The notes beneath the pieces were generated by a model. That model ran no database searches. It was given only the letters and a program-made list of their open reading frames with translations, and was not told where the DNA came from. This document shows positions 9,826-20,471 of a DNA stretch of 64,000 nt, piece by piece (within the stretch, counting starts at the first letter, position 1; every line of letters starts with the position of its first letter). A program made the position numbers and the translations under genes. This DNA is from Spirosoma telluris (lineage in GTDB: Bacteria > Bacteroidota > Bacteroidia > Cytophagales > Spirosomataceae), in assembly GCA_003259005.1 (NCBI GenBank), contig QLII01000001.1, positions 3,674,501 through 3,738,500 on the forward strand, given 5' to 3'.

Positions 9826-10022
9826 AGACAGTAAAGGTACTGGATTGTTACAGATCTGCTGCATCCCCCCCCTGCCTGGGTCTGTCCGCAGTTGTACGCT
9901 CCTTGTCCAATTCCGGACATCCACAAGCGATCAACCCTACATAATCCATTAAAAATAAGTCAATTATCTTTTCGGTACAACATTTGAGCTAGTTTATTAC
10001 TAGCCTTCTCACCGTCAAAACC

Positions 10023-11123
10023 ATGCACAATTTCGTCATTTTTATCGGCCTGCTGTTTAGCTCTATTTTAAGCCATGCTCAATTGGTTACAGCTCCGATT
10101 GGGGGTAACAAAAAAGCGTCGGTCTCGGAGCAGATTGGCCTCACAACAGTCACCATTCACTACGATCGGCCGGGGGTGAAAGGCCGCGAAGGGAAAATCT
10201 GGGGAACGCCCGTTGCCCACTATGGCTTTCAGGACCTTGGCTACGGACCCGGCCAACCCGCCCCCTGGCGTGCAGGTGCCAATGAAACCACCAACATTAC
10301 ATTTTCGGATAATGTACGGATCGAAGGAAAGCCCTTAGCCGCTGGCACCTACGGGCTGTTCATGAACCTTGGCGAACAGGAAACGACTGTCATCTTCTCC
10401 AAAATAGCAGACTCCTGGGGTAGCTATTATTATGACCCGGCCCTGGACGTATTGCGTGTGACGGTTAAAAACCAACCACTTGACAAGTCGGTTGAATGGC
10501 TGACCTATTCATTTGTCAATCAAACGGATAGTACAGCCGCCGTTGCCCTTAGCTGGGAAAAACGCATGATTCCATTCACGGTAAGTACCGATTTAGTCGG
10601 GACACAGATGGCATCGTTTCGTCGGGAGTTACTCTCCAAAAACGGCTTTACGTGGCAGTCGCTGGTGCAGGCGGCTACCTATTGTCTGGAAACCAGCCAC
10701 GATCTGAAACAAGGCCTGATCTGGGCCGATCAGGCGATTAATGCCCGTTACATCGGCCAGAAAAACTTCCAGACACTGAGCACGAAAGCCGCGATTCTGA
10801 CGGCGCTCAACAAATCCAGCGAGGCCACGGCCTTACTGAACGAAGCGATGCCGATGGGTACGATCAGTGAATTGCACCAATATGGTCGCAGTTTGCTGGC
10901 CCAGAAACGTAATCAGGAAGCCTACGCCGTTTTCAAAACCAACTACGATAAAAACCCAAACCAGTTTACCACGAACATGGGCATGAGTCGGGCGTTAATG
11001 GCCATTGGCAAACCGAAGGATGCTCTGCCCTATTTGCAGGCTGCGTTGCCTCAGGCCCCCGACGCACAGAATAAAACCAATGTGGAGGCCATGATCAAGA
11101 CTATTTCGGACGGGAAACTGTAG
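10023..11123 (+). CDS. DUF2911 domain protein with C-terminal TPR-like repeats
   Basis: 366 residues with a signal peptide (cleavage after about SHAQ, residue 20). Residues about 25-175 carry the DUF2911 signature: a QIGLTTVTIHYDRPGVKGREIW-like start, PWRAGANETTNITFSDNV, LAAGTYGLFM, and SWGSYYYDPALDVLRV. The region from about 200 to the end is alpha-helical with repeats such as ALNKSSEATALLNEAMP and AYAVFKTNYDKNPNQF...GKPKDALPYLQAAL, resembling tetratricopeptide units. DUF2911 proteins are common in Bacteroidota and have no established activity. It is followed 50 bases on by a permease gene in the same direction and may be co-transcribed with it. Confidence 0.88.
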   Translation: MHNFVIFIGLLFSSILSHAQLVTAPIGGNKKASVSEQIGLTTVTIHYDRPGVKGREGKIWGTPVAHYGFQDLGYGPGQPAPWRAGANETTNITFSDNVRIEGKPLAAGTYGLFMNLGEQETTVIFSKIADSWGSYYYDPALDVLRVTVKNQPLDKSVEWLTYSFVNQTDSTAAVALSWEKRMIPFTVSTDLVGTQMASFRRELLSKNGFTWQSLVQAATYCLETSHDLKQGLIWADQAINARYIGQKNFQTLSTKAAILTALNKSSEATALLNEAMPMGTISELHQYGRSLLAQKRNQEAYAVFKTNYDKNPNQFTTNMGMSRALMAIGKPKDALPYLQAALPQAPDAQNKTNVEAMIKTISDGKL

Positions 11124-11180
11124 TGCCGGCCGTCCCGTCCTTTACTCCCTCCTCCCTCTCCTCCTTTCACCTTTATGTCT

Positions 11181-13607
11181 ATGCTAACGAACTATCTTAA
11201 AATCGCCTGGCGGACGCTCCGCAAACAGCAGGGTTTTACATTCATCAATATTTTCGGCTTGGCCATTGGCCTGGCCTGTTGTATGCTCATCATGCTTTAC
11301 GTGCTGGACGAGCTAAGCTTTGACCGCTACAACACCAAAGCCGACCGCATTTACCGCGTTCAGTCCGATATTAAGTTCGGTGGTAACGACATGCACTTTG
11401 CCGTTTCTCCTGACCCAATGGGGCCAACCCTCAAGAAAGATTATCCGCAGGTCGAGCAATTTGTCCGGCTGCACCAGCGGGGAACGTGGTTAGTAAAACG
11501 GACGGGTGAGCCAACGAGTCTGCGGGAAGACAATATCACCTTTGCCGATTCCACACTGTTCGATGTGTTTACTTTACCCCTCGTTTCAGGTGATCCCAAA
11601 CGAGCACTGGCCGAACCCAATACGGTAGTCATTAGCGAAACGGCAGCGAAACGGCACTTTGGCAATCAGAACCCAATGGGACAGCCGATGGTGTTCGACA
11701 ACAATAAAACCTTCAAAGTGTCGGCGGTGATGCGCGACATGCCCAAAAATTCGCATTTCCGAAGTGATTTTTTCCTCAGCATGATCAACGATGATTATCC
11801 CTGGGGGCAGTGGCTCAGCAATAATCATCATGTGTATATTTTGTTCAAGCCAGATACCGATGTCCAGGCGTTTAGTAAAAACTTCAACACCATTATTGAA
11901 AAATACATTGGCCCACAGGCGATGCAAATGCTCGGAACAAGCATGGATCAGTTCCGCAAGGCCGGTAATAGTGTAGGCTACTGGCTAATCCCGCTTACGG
12001 ATATTCACCTCCATTCAAAGCAGCAGATCGAACTGGCTCCCAACGGTGACATCCAGTATGTCTATATCTTCTCGGCGGTGGCTTTGTTCATCCTGCTGAT
12101 TGCCTGCATCAACTTCATGAATCTGGCCACGGCTCGCTCGGCAAAGCGGGCGAAGGAAGTCGGCGTTCGGAAAGTGATGGGGTCGGAACGGCAGCAACTC
12201 ATTGGCCAGTTCATGACCGAATCAATACTCACTACGGTACTGGCTATGATACTCGCCATCAGTATCGTAGCCATAGCCTTACCGGGCTTCAATACCCTTG
12301 CGGGGAAAGACATGAGCATCATTCAGCTCGTATCACCTTATTACCTGCCGCTGTTAGTGGCCTTACCCATTGTGGTTGGGTTACTGGCGGGTAGCTACCC
12401 GGCTTTCTTCCTGTCATCTTTTCAGCCGATAACGGTGCTGAAGGGCAAGGTAAACGTGAGTTTCAAAAGCGCTGGCTTACGGAGTGGGCTGGTGGTCTTC
12501 CAGTTCATGATGTCGGTGGTACTTATTGTCGGGACAATTATCGTGTACCGGCAAATTACCTATATCCAGACCAAGAATGTAGGCTTCAAACGCGATCAAG
12601 TCCTTACCGTTAATGGCGTTTATGCGATGGGTAAGCAGGCTGAAACCTTTAAGCAGGAAGTGCTTCGTTTGCCGGGTGTGGTCAGTGGTAGTATTTCAGG
12701 ATACCTGCCAACTCCCTCGAATCGAAACGATAACGCCTTCTTTGCCGAAGGGCAGACAAACCTGAACAAAGGCGTTAATATGCAGAACTGGGGAGTCGAC
12801 TATGACTACGTAAAAACCCTCGGTATGCAGCTTGTTCAGGGGCGCGACTTTTCCCCGGCATTCGGTTCCGATTCGTCGGGTATTATTCTGAATGAAGCCG
12901 CCGTGAAGGTATTAGGCTTTAAAAATCCCATTGGTAAACGTATCTGGGAATTTAACGATGTACAGGCAAAAACCCAGAAAACGTACACGATCATCGGCGT
13001 TGTCAAAAACTTCCATTTCGAATCGCTTCGGCGCAATATCGGGGCCTTATCCCTGGTGCTCGACTCAAATTCTGGAGCCGCTTCCTTTCGGGTAAGTAGC
13101 ACAAATCTGCCAGCACTGGTATCACAAATCGAAGCAAAATGGAAGCAAATCACCCCTAGTCAGCCATTTAGCTATCAGTTTATGGACGACAGTTTCGATG
13201 AGATGTACCGGGCCGAACAACGCGTGGGCACCATTGCGCTCACCTTTGCGGCCTTGGCCATCCTGATTGCCTGCCTTGGTCTGTTCGGGCTGGCGGCTTT
13301 CATGGCTGAGCAGCGCACCAAAGAAATCGGGGTTCGGAAAGTGCTGGGCGCGTCGGTAGGCAGCATCATTGGCCTGCTCTCTAAAGACTTTTTGAAGCTG
13401 GTTTTCATCTCCATTATCATTGCCTCGCCGATTGCCTGGTACGCCATGAGTCAGTGGCTCAACGATTTCGCCTATAAAATTGACATCGAGTGGTGGATGT
13501 TCGCGCTGGCGGGTATCTTAGCCGTAGGAATTGCCTTGCTGACCGTGAGTTTCCAGAGCATCAAGGCCGCGTTGATGAATCCGGTAAAATCGCTCCGGTC
13601 TGAGTAA
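11181..13607 (+). CDS. FtsX/MacB-like ABC transporter permease (808 aa)
   Basis: Start chosen at MLTNYLKIAWRTLRKQQG, matching the paralogues; an in-frame ATG two codons earlier (11175) is also possible. TM1 lies at about 21-43. The first FtsX module carries AKEVGVRKVMGSERQQLIGQF near residue 325; the second carries TKEIGVRKVLGASVGSIIGLLSKDFLKLV and the tail LMNPVKSLRSE. Two periplasmic domains lie between the membrane parts. The frame is intact over 2.4 kb. No ATPase or membrane-fusion partner is adjacent, so it probably pairs with an ATPase encoded elsewhere. Confidence 0.92.
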   Translation: MLTNYLKIAWRTLRKQQGFTFINIFGLAIGLACCMLIMLYVLDELSFDRYNTKADRIYRVQSDIKFGGNDMHFAVSPDPMGPTLKKDYPQVEQFVRLHQRGTWLVKRTGEPTSLREDNITFADSTLFDVFTLPLVSGDPKRALAEPNTVVISETAAKRHFGNQNPMGQPMVFDNNKTFKVSAVMRDMPKNSHFRSDFFLSMINDDYPWGQWLSNNHHVYILFKPDTDVQAFSKNFNTIIEKYIGPQAMQMLGTSMDQFRKAGNSVGYWLIPLTDIHLHSKQQIELAPNGDIQYVYIFSAVALFILLIACINFMNLATARSAKRAKEVGVRKVMGSERQQLIGQFMTESILTTVLAMILAISIVAIALPGFNTLAGKDMSIIQLVSPYYLPLLVALPIVVGLLAGSYPAFFLSSFQPITVLKGKVNVSFKSAGLRSGLVVFQFMMSVVLIVGTIIVYRQITYIQTKNVGFKRDQVLTVNGVYAMGKQAETFKQEVLRLPGVVSGSISGYLPTPSNRNDNAFFAEGQTNLNKGVNMQNWGVDYDYVKTLGMQLVQGRDFSPAFGSDSSGIILNEAAVKVLGFKNPIGKRIWEFNDVQAKTQKTYTIIGVVKNFHFESLRRNIGALSLVLDSNSGAASFRVSSTNLPALVSQIEAKWKQITPSQPFSYQFMDDSFDEMYRAEQRVGTIALTFAALAILIACLGLFGLAAFMAEQRTKEIGVRKVLGASVGSIIGLLSKDFLKLVFISIIIASPIAWYAMSQWLNDFAYKIDIEWWMFALAGILAVGIALLTVSFQSIKAALMNPVKSLRSE

Positions 13608-13622
13608 GATCCAGAGAATGCT

Positions 13623-14807
13623 ATGAAATTTTCTTTATTAATTATCTGTCTTGTCGGTTCTGTAACTCAGACGATTCTTGCTCAGAAGAACGTTTCCACT
13701 TCCAGTCAAAATCAGGAAAAGGAAAAGTATACCAGGGATTTACCAGACTTCATTCATACGGTACAACTTGAAGAGAGAGCTGATACAACGGCGAACGTAA
13801 GTTTTGGTGATTTCGATGGCGATGGGCACCTTGACATACTGCTGGTAAAGGGAAGACATTGGCCTATTCTTGACCGGGTTCTTCTTGGAGATGGAAAGGG
13901 CAGCATACGAAAAACGTATACCCTCGGGAAGGTGGCAGACCGCTCCTATACCGGTGGCCTGGCTGACTTTAATGGAGATGGCTTCCTTGATATTGCGGTT
14001 AGCAACGATAACCCGGATCGGAAACTTATTTATTTGAATGACGGAAAAGGCAATTTTAAAACTGGGTCTGAATTTGGGCTTCCTGAATGGCCGACACGGA
14101 ATTTATCCATCGCTGATATCAACAAGGATGGATTGCCGGATATCATTCTGGCGAACAGAGGTGATTTGGGAAAGACATCCAATTATATCTGCTTAAACAG
14201 TGGGAAAGGACAGTTTACTGCGAATTGCCTTCCATTTGCGCCTTACCCTGCCACGACAATAGCCCCTGCGGACGTTAATCAGGATGGCTTTATTGATCTG
14301 GTTGTACCGCATCGAGACGGTGGTCAGAGTTATGTGTATCTCGGCAGTTCAGCTATAAACTATTCAGATACGCGTCGCATTCCATTCGGCCCCGCTGACG
14401 CTACTATTCGTGTGGCAGCCGTAGCCGATGTGAATGCAGACAATCTACCTGATATTGTAACTATAGATGAAAACAAAGGCGTAAGTCTCTATTTTGGCCA
14501 AAAAGATCAAACCTTTTCAATAGGTATTCGTATAGCTGATGCAACGATAGTTCCTTATGCACTTGCTCTGGTTGACCTCAACAACGACAAAAAAGTTGAT
14601 ATCCTTGTTGGCCATATAGAAGCTCCCTCAACTGTATTTTTTAATGATGGAACAGGTCGTAATTTTAACTTACTTTCTTTTGGTGATTCAAAGGGTACTG
14701 TGTATGGTTTTGCCGTTGGTGATTTCAATGAAGACGGAAAACTTGACATTGCTGCCGCTCGCTCAGACGCTACCAATGTTTTATACTTTGGCAATAGGAA
14801 ACCATAG
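13623..14807 (+). CDS. Secreted FG-GAP/VCBS beta-propeller protein
   Basis: 394 residues with a signal peptide (cleavage after about ILAQ, residue 20). Seven FG-GAP/VCBS repeats are readable: FGDFDGDGHLDI, LADFNGDGFLDI, IADINKDGLPDI, PADVNQDGFIDL, VADVNADNLPDI, LVDLNNDKKVDI and VGDFNEDGKLDI. This fits one seven-bladed propeller with Ca-binding D-x-[DN]-x-[DN]-G loops. Such proteins are extracellular or periplasmic and mostly bind ligands or partners; no catalytic motif is visible. It begins 15 bases after the preceding permease stop and is probably co-transcribed. Base composition is a little more AT-rich than in the permeases. Confidence 0.87.
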   Translation: MKFSLLIICLVGSVTQTILAQKNVSTSSQNQEKEKYTRDLPDFIHTVQLEERADTTANVSFGDFDGDGHLDILLVKGRHWPILDRVLLGDGKGSIRKTYTLGKVADRSYTGGLADFNGDGFLDIAVSNDNPDRKLIYLNDGKGNFKTGSEFGLPEWPTRNLSIADINKDGLPDIILANRGDLGKTSNYICLNSGKGQFTANCLPFAPYPATTIAPADVNQDGFIDLVVPHRDGGQSYVYLGSSAINYSDTRRIPFGPADATIRVAAVADVNADNLPDIVTIDENKGVSLYFGQKDQTFSIGIRIADATIVPYALALVDLNNDKKVDILVGHIEAPSTVFFNDGTGRNFNLLSFGDSKGTVYGFAVGDFNEDGKLDIAAARSDATNVLYFGNRKP

Positions 14808-14879
14808 AGAAGTAGAATTTGCATCTCCGTGTAAGACAATCGACCCAATCCTGATTAATAGGTTCTAGAAGTGATTTTG

Positions 14880-14887
14880 TACATTTG
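14880..14887 (+). promoter_or_regulatory. Candidate -7 element (TACATTTG) before a permease gene
   Basis: TACATTTG matches the Bacteroidota -7 consensus TAnnTTTG and lies 25 bases before the chosen permease ATG at 14912. No clean TTG is seen at the -33 spacing, so support is partial. Confidence 0.4.
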
Positions 14888-14911
14888 GAAGTCCCTTCTA
14901 CAGCCTGCTCC

Positions 14912-17332
14912 ATGCTAACCAACTATGTCAAAATTGCCTGGCGGACCATTCGCCAACAACGATTATACAGCCTGCTCAATATAACCGGTTTGGCGCTGGG
15001 GCTAGCCACCTGTGGACTCCTGATTCAATATGTTCGGTTTGAACAGAGTTACGACCATATCGCAGCTGATGATAAACCCATTTATCGGGTGGAAAGCCTC
15101 TTTTATGGGGCAGGACATAAATCCGAACACTGGGCGACGAGTACGAACGGCTTTGCTCCGGCGATGAAAGCAAATTTTCCCGAGGTGGAAAGCTTTGCGC
15201 GCATTGTCTGGCGCAGTTCAGAGCGGGTTGTTCGCTACGAAAACCAGAAGTTTCGCGAACCACACGTCTGCCTGGCCGACTCTAACTTCTTTACCTTTTT
15301 CGACTATCCTGTACTGCTGGGCGACCGCCGGACCTTCCTGAACGAACCCAACTCCGTAGTCCTATCCCAATCCGCAGCACAGAAGTATTTTGGCGTGCAA
15401 AACCCACTAGGCAAAACACTGGAAATCAGTACCCGTGCTCAGAAACTGACCTGTCAGGTTACCGGCGTTTTCGCGGATTTACCCGTCAACTCGACCATGC
15501 AGTTTACCATGCTGATTTCCGGCAAAACGGCTCCTCCCCGTGCCTGGCATTTCTGGTATCAGCATTCGAGCTATACGTTCGTTCAACTTAAGCCTCATAC
15601 TGATCCCAGCCGGGTAGAAGCCAAATTTCCGGCGCTCGCCGAGCATTATAAAACAGAGCCAACGATGCGGGATGTTACGTGGGGTATTCAGTTAGTGCCC
15701 CTTCACGATCTGCACCTCAATCCGGCTACCCCCAACGAAATTGAAGTGAAAGGCAACCGAACGGCCGTTAATTTCCTATCGGTGATTGCCCTCGTTATTC
15801 TGCTCATCAGTTGGGTCAATTACAGCAATCTGACCACAGCGCAGGTGATGTACCGGGCCAAAGAAGCGGGTGTACGACGCATGATCGGTTCCTCGCGACG
15901 GATGTTGCTTTATCAGTTTGTGATTGAGTCATTGCTGCTCCATACGATTGCCCTGGTGCTGGCCCTACCGATTGTATTGATTGCTGCGCAGTTGCTGCCT
16001 GATTCACTTCATCTGCATGCTGCGCAGGGCGTTTGGACTGATCCGGTTGTTATTGGCGGTTTCCTTATCCTCTGGCTAATAGGCATCGTGCTTACTGGCC
16101 TGTACCCGGCCTTTATCCTGCTGCGGGCTTCCCCAGCCTCGGTACTAAAAGGGCAATTCCGTTTTTCAGGAACCGAACGCTCGCTTCGGCAATCGCTGGT
16201 GGTCGTTCAGTTTGTCATCTCGGTGATTCTGATGATCAGTACGCTGGTTGTGTATCGGCAAACGGCTTACATGATGGCCCAGCGTCCTGGCGTGCTCACC
16301 GACCAGATCGTCGTGATCAAATCGCCCGTGAATACCCCTGATTATGCCAGTAAAATTGAGCTGTTAAAAAAACGGATCAACGCGCTGGCGGGCGTAGCCG
16401 CCGTAACAGGTTCGGGCTCTGTTCCGGGCAAAGAAGTGGGGCAATTCCTGGCCAATCGCCGGTTTGAAGCCCGTGAAGCCGACACCCGACTGGTCGAAAT
16501 GCTGAAAGTCGACTTCGAGTTCATGCCGACCTATGGGTTACGTCTGCTGGCCGGGCGAGGTTTTGATAAGAACCGCCCCGCCGATTCAACGGCTCTGGTC
16601 ATCAACGAATCGGCGGTTAAACAGTTCGGGTTTACCTCAATTGACCAAGCGCTTGGGCAAAAAATAGCCTTAGAAACGACCCCGAAACAAGCCAGCGAAA
16701 TTATCGGCGTGGTTCAGGATTACCACCAACAATCGTTGCATCAACCATTTACGCCTATCATGCTGTTTATGGACCCGGCCTTTAGCTGGATTCCAACGGA
16801 CTATTATTCCATCAAATTCCGTACGGATAATCCGCAACAATTACTGGGGCAGGTGGAGACTATCTGGGGATCGCTGTTCCCGGAATCATCGCTGGATTAT
16901 TTCTTTCTTGATGAATTCTACGGTAAGCAATACCAGTCGGATAAGCAATATGGACTGCTGTTTACCCTATTTTCGGGCCTCGCCATTTTCATTGCCTGCC
17001 TGGGTTTGTTTGGGCTCGCTACCTTTTCGGCCCAACAGCGCACCAAAGAAATCGGCGTGCGCAAAGTACTGGGTGCTTCCATCGCTAGTATCGTGGCTCT
17101 GCTCTCCAAAGATTTCCTCAAGCTGGTGGTCATCGCCATTGTGCTAGCCTCCCCGCTGGGCTGGTGGGCTATGAACCAATGGCTCGCCGATTTCGCCTAC
17201 AAAATTGAGATTAGCTGGTGGGTGTTCGCCCTGGCGGGTTTACTGGCCGTAGGCATTGCGCTGTTAACGGTGAGTTTCCAGAGTATTCGGGCGGCTTTGA
17301 TGAATCCGGTGAAGAGTTTGCGGAGTGAGTAG
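14912..17332 (+). CDS. FtsX/MacB-like ABC transporter permease (806 aa)
   Basis: Start at MLTNYVKIAWRTIRQQR; the nine extra codons of the longer open frame begin with TTG and do not fit the family. TM1 lies at about 21-40. The first FtsX module has AKEAGVRRMIGSSRRMLLYQF, the second TKEIGVRKVLGASIASIVALLSKDFLKLV, and the tail is LMNPVKSLRSE. The two MacB_PCD-like domains differ clearly from the other paralogues, while the last 120 residues are close to identical. A perfect intrinsic terminator begins 8 bases after the stop, so this gene ends a transcription unit. Confidence 0.92.
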   Translation: MLTNYVKIAWRTIRQQRLYSLLNITGLALGLATCGLLIQYVRFEQSYDHIAADDKPIYRVESLFYGAGHKSEHWATSTNGFAPAMKANFPEVESFARIVWRSSERVVRYENQKFREPHVCLADSNFFTFFDYPVLLGDRRTFLNEPNSVVLSQSAAQKYFGVQNPLGKTLEISTRAQKLTCQVTGVFADLPVNSTMQFTMLISGKTAPPRAWHFWYQHSSYTFVQLKPHTDPSRVEAKFPALAEHYKTEPTMRDVTWGIQLVPLHDLHLNPATPNEIEVKGNRTAVNFLSVIALVILLISWVNYSNLTTAQVMYRAKEAGVRRMIGSSRRMLLYQFVIESLLLHTIALVLALPIVLIAAQLLPDSLHLHAAQGVWTDPVVIGGFLILWLIGIVLTGLYPAFILLRASPASVLKGQFRFSGTERSLRQSLVVVQFVISVILMISTLVVYRQTAYMMAQRPGVLTDQIVVIKSPVNTPDYASKIELLKKRINALAGVAAVTGSGSVPGKEVGQFLANRRFEAREADTRLVEMLKVDFEFMPTYGLRLLAGRGFDKNRPADSTALVINESAVKQFGFTSIDQALGQKIALETTPKQASEIIGVVQDYHQQSLHQPFTPIMLFMDPAFSWIPTDYYSIKFRTDNPQQLLGQVETIWGSLFPESSLDYFFLDEFYGKQYQSDKQYGLLFTLFSGLAIFIACLGLFGLATFSAQQRTKEIGVRKVLGASIASIVALLSKDFLKLVVIAIVLASPLGWWAMNQWLADFAYKIEISWWVFALAGLLAVGIALLTVSFQSIRAALMNPVKSLRSE

Positions 17333-17340
17333 AATAGTGA

Positions 17341-17394
17341 AAAAAAACTCTCGTAAATCTATCTATATGTGGGTGGATTTACGAGAGTTTTTTT
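17341..17394 (+). terminator. Strong intrinsic terminator after permease
   Basis: Arms 17341-17359 and 17376-17394 are perfect 19-bp reverse complements (core CTCTCGTAAATC / GATTTACGAGAG) with a 16-base loop. An A-run precedes and a T7 run ends the stem, so it could also act from the opposite strand. Confidence 0.9.
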
Positions 17395-17449
17395 GTGTAC
17401 GTTATTATGTTCAAAAGCTAGCAATAATCATAACTACAAAAAGATACAT

Positions 17450-18513
17450 ATGAGAACAAGAGGAGAAGCATTAATTAATAAAGTTGAAGACTCTATAATT
17501 AAAACACAAAGCCTTATTAGCATATCTTATACTGAAGATTCATATTCAGAAACAATAAAAGCTCTTGGGGGTGAAATTGAAAAATTTTTAAAATCGGATG
17601 TTTTAAATTTATCAAACAAAAGTTTTTATGAATTAATAGAAGAACTCAAAAACTTTGGATTAAGTCCAATTCATATTGACTATCTACATGATTTTAGACT
17701 TTGTTATAATGGATACAAACATGCCCTTAATTTCTCCAAAACAATTTTCGAAGTAAAAACTATACTTGAAAAACTGAAGTCTTCATTAGAAGAAATAAAT
17801 TCAAATAATTGGGGCAATGTTGGACAGCCTTATCAAAATAAATCAAAACGAATAGTATGGTTTGCGGGGTGGGATGACTATATAGGCGGCATAGTTGAAT
17901 GTGATTTATTTATCCCAAACTATAATATTGATATGCCAATAGGTATTGAACACTTTAATATCGACTGGAAAGCTTGGGATATTATTATTAACAAGTTTAC
18001 CGATTCTCACGAACTATTAATGGGAAAAGAACACGTATCTGAGAAAGCATATGAATTTTGGAAATCACAAAGTGATTTCTTGGGAGCAGGCGCTTTTAGG
18101 GTGAAGTCTCAGAATTTGTTAGAGCGTTATCTAAGAATATTGCAAAAAATGAAAATGAACTTATTCCATTCCTAAAAAGGAATCATGACAGTTATTCTGT
18201 TTATAGCGCGCTTATTTTCGCAATGTATGATACTTTAAGAGATGACAAATGGACAAGTAGTCAATCTTTAAAGGATGAAATATCACTACGAATGTCATAT
18301 GACTATGGTGTTGATTTATCATCACCATATTTAAACTATATAAGCCACTTAGACTTTGAAACCATAAAGAAATATAGAAAACAACTTAGCCAAACTAATG
18401 ATATTTTGTGGTTGGATGAATTTACATATCAAAGCAAAATAAATAAAACAATATCGGAGAAACTAAAGATAGCATTTGATAAAGATTTTAATATAATAAC
18501 AAAATTAAAATAA
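17450..18513 (+). CDS. Unknown protein in AT-rich island, one frame break (354 aa if repaired)
   Basis: Not recognised. Start ATG 17450 (MRTRGEALINKVEDSII). The frame breaks at the GGG 18099-18101; adding one G joins AGAFRGEVSEFVRALSKNIAKNENELIPFLKRNHDSYSVYSALIFAMYDTLRDDKW in frame to the end at 18513. The protein looks soluble and mostly helical, rich in Lys, Ile, Asn and Glu. It contains FRLCYNGYKHALNF (about residues 85-98), which vaguely recalls HEPN-type helices but has the wrong R-to-H spacing. The gene is far more AT-rich than its neighbours and sits between a strong terminator and an unrelated phosphoesterase, suggesting horizontal acquisition. A role in defence or stress is a guess from composition only. 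Confidence 0.7.
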
Positions 18514-18695
18514 TTACAATTAACAAGTGTCTATCCCCTTTTTGCCTGATAGCTAGTAGTAGTCGAACCATTTTCCAACCCGGTTAGGGGCTTAACTGGG
18601 CGAAAAATTAACAGCCAGCCGATAGCCTTTGCCGGGTAGCTGGGCGTACTATTCAGGAACAATACCTGTCTGAGTCTACTCTACTAGCTGTCTAC

Positions 18696-20471
18696 ATGAA
18701 ATTTTCTGGCTCTTTTCTTTTCCTGCTCCTTACCCTAGTCTCGAACTGTATGGCCGATGATGGTCGCCAACCCAAGCATGGTGTCAAGGCCGTAATGGAT
18801 GGTGTTGTCACCCGCTTGTATAAAACCTACCAACCCCAGCAACTCGACACGATTCAACAGAATTTTGTGCTCTCTGTCCTGACAGATCAGGAGAAAAATG
18901 TACTAGCAACGCAATACTGGACGTTTCGAGCAAATGTCCCGGTCGTCGTCTCGCTGATGCGGGACCAGGAGCAGAAAGTTCTTCCGTTCTGGCTGAAAGA
19001 CAGTGGATTCCGTAAGACTGAACTGGTTGTCAAAAACGAAGAGTACACCTATGAAGTCTGGCAAAAGACGTTCGATGCCGGTGTGGTCTCGTTAGGCATT
19101 AACGGCTTTGATAAACATCGGCCGGTCTATTTCATCAGCGTGAAGGCGCTGCATTCCGCTGATCCGTTACACATCACGCCTATTTTTCCGGCTCATCAAA
19201 CATTCACCAAATTTCAAAAGGGGCCTATACCTACCACGACTGGAGCGATTTAAAACTCAGCGAAGTACCGGAATCCCTACGTGGCCAGACCTTGTTTCAG
19301 ACGATTCGGGGAGAGCGCGTGAAGCCCACTTAGTAGGTGCTTTCCGTAGAACCCAATTTCCGGCAACAACCCAGCCCGATCATCTCTTGCTTACCTGGAG
19401 TGGTAACCCCGCCACCACCCAGGACATTCAATGGCGAACCTCCGCGTCTGTACCGAATGGCCTTACCAAATACTGGCTCAAGGGTACCCGAGACACCCTG
19501 ATCAAAGCGGCTGCTCTCTACAAACTGGAAGATCGGCTCCTGCAAAATGATCGGTACGCCCATCGCTTTACGACGCAGCTAACAGGTCTACAACCCGGCA
19601 AAACCTATGACTATCAGGTAGGTTCCACCAAGGGCCGTTGGTCTTCCGTGGCCTCCTTTCAAACCCAATCCACGACGAAGGAAGGCTTTTCATTTATCTG
19701 GTTCGGCGATACGCACAAATCGCCCGTTTGGGGGAGATGGCTCAACAAACGCTGATTCGCCACCCCAACATTGCGTTTTACTCGATAGCCGGGGATTTAG
19801 TCAGTACGGGCTTACATCGGGATGAATGGGACGAATTATGGCAGCATTCAGGCACTATTTTTCAATCCAAACCGCTGTTACCTATTCCCGGTAATCACGA
19901 CAGTCAGGATGGCCTGGGTGCCTGGATGTATCAGCAAATGTTCAGTCTGCCGCACAATGGCCCAAAGCACCCCGAGGTTCCCGATGAACAAACCTACGCA
20001 TTTACCTATAAAAACGCGTTGTTTCTGATGATCGATGCAACGGCCCCTATCGAAGCACAAACCGCGTGGATCAAGCAGCAACTCGCTCAATCGAAAGCCG
20101 ATTGGAAGTTTATGTTCTTCCATTTTCCACCCTACACATTTGAAGAAGATTACGCCGATATTCGGAAAGCCTGGGGCCACTGATCGACAAATACCATGTG
20201 GATATGGTTATGAGTGGTCACGTGCATTATTACATGCGCTCCAAACCCATGAATAACGAAAAGACGTAGCAACCCCCGCGCAGGGAACAATTTATACCAT
20301 CTCCATTGGCATTCCCAGCGAGCATGAGATCTGGCCGGATGAACCGTATGCCGCACTCCGGTATAAAAACGGCCCCTTCTATCAGTTAATGGACATACAA
20401 GGAAAAAACTTACGTATACAGTCTACGATAAAGACGGAAAAGTTAAAGATGAACTGGTGATCTCGAAGTAG
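18696..20471 (+). CDS. Secreted purple-acid-phosphatase-like metallophosphoesterase, six frame breaks (593 aa if repaired)
   Basis: An N-terminal signal peptide (MKFSGSFLFLLLTLVSNCMA) is followed by a beta-rich N-terminal region. An Fn3-like PAP N-domain follows (HLLLTWSGNPATTQDIQWRTS ... TGLQPGKTYDYQVGS). The calcineurin-like catalytic domain shows FGDTHKSP, AGDLV, PGNHD and MSGHVHYY, the ordered metal-ligand motifs of this superfamily. Breaks lie at G4 19220-19223, near 19270, G5 19730-19734, G4 20173-20176, near 20266 and near 20421. Each is repaired by one base and conservation runs through every one. Likely role: periplasmic phosphate release from phosphoesters; substrate unknown. Confidence 0.82.

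Noticed and set aside
17450..18513. HEPN ribonuclease assignment
   Set aside because: FRLCYNGYKH has seven residues between Arg and His; the HEPN motif needs four to six, so I kept it as unknown.
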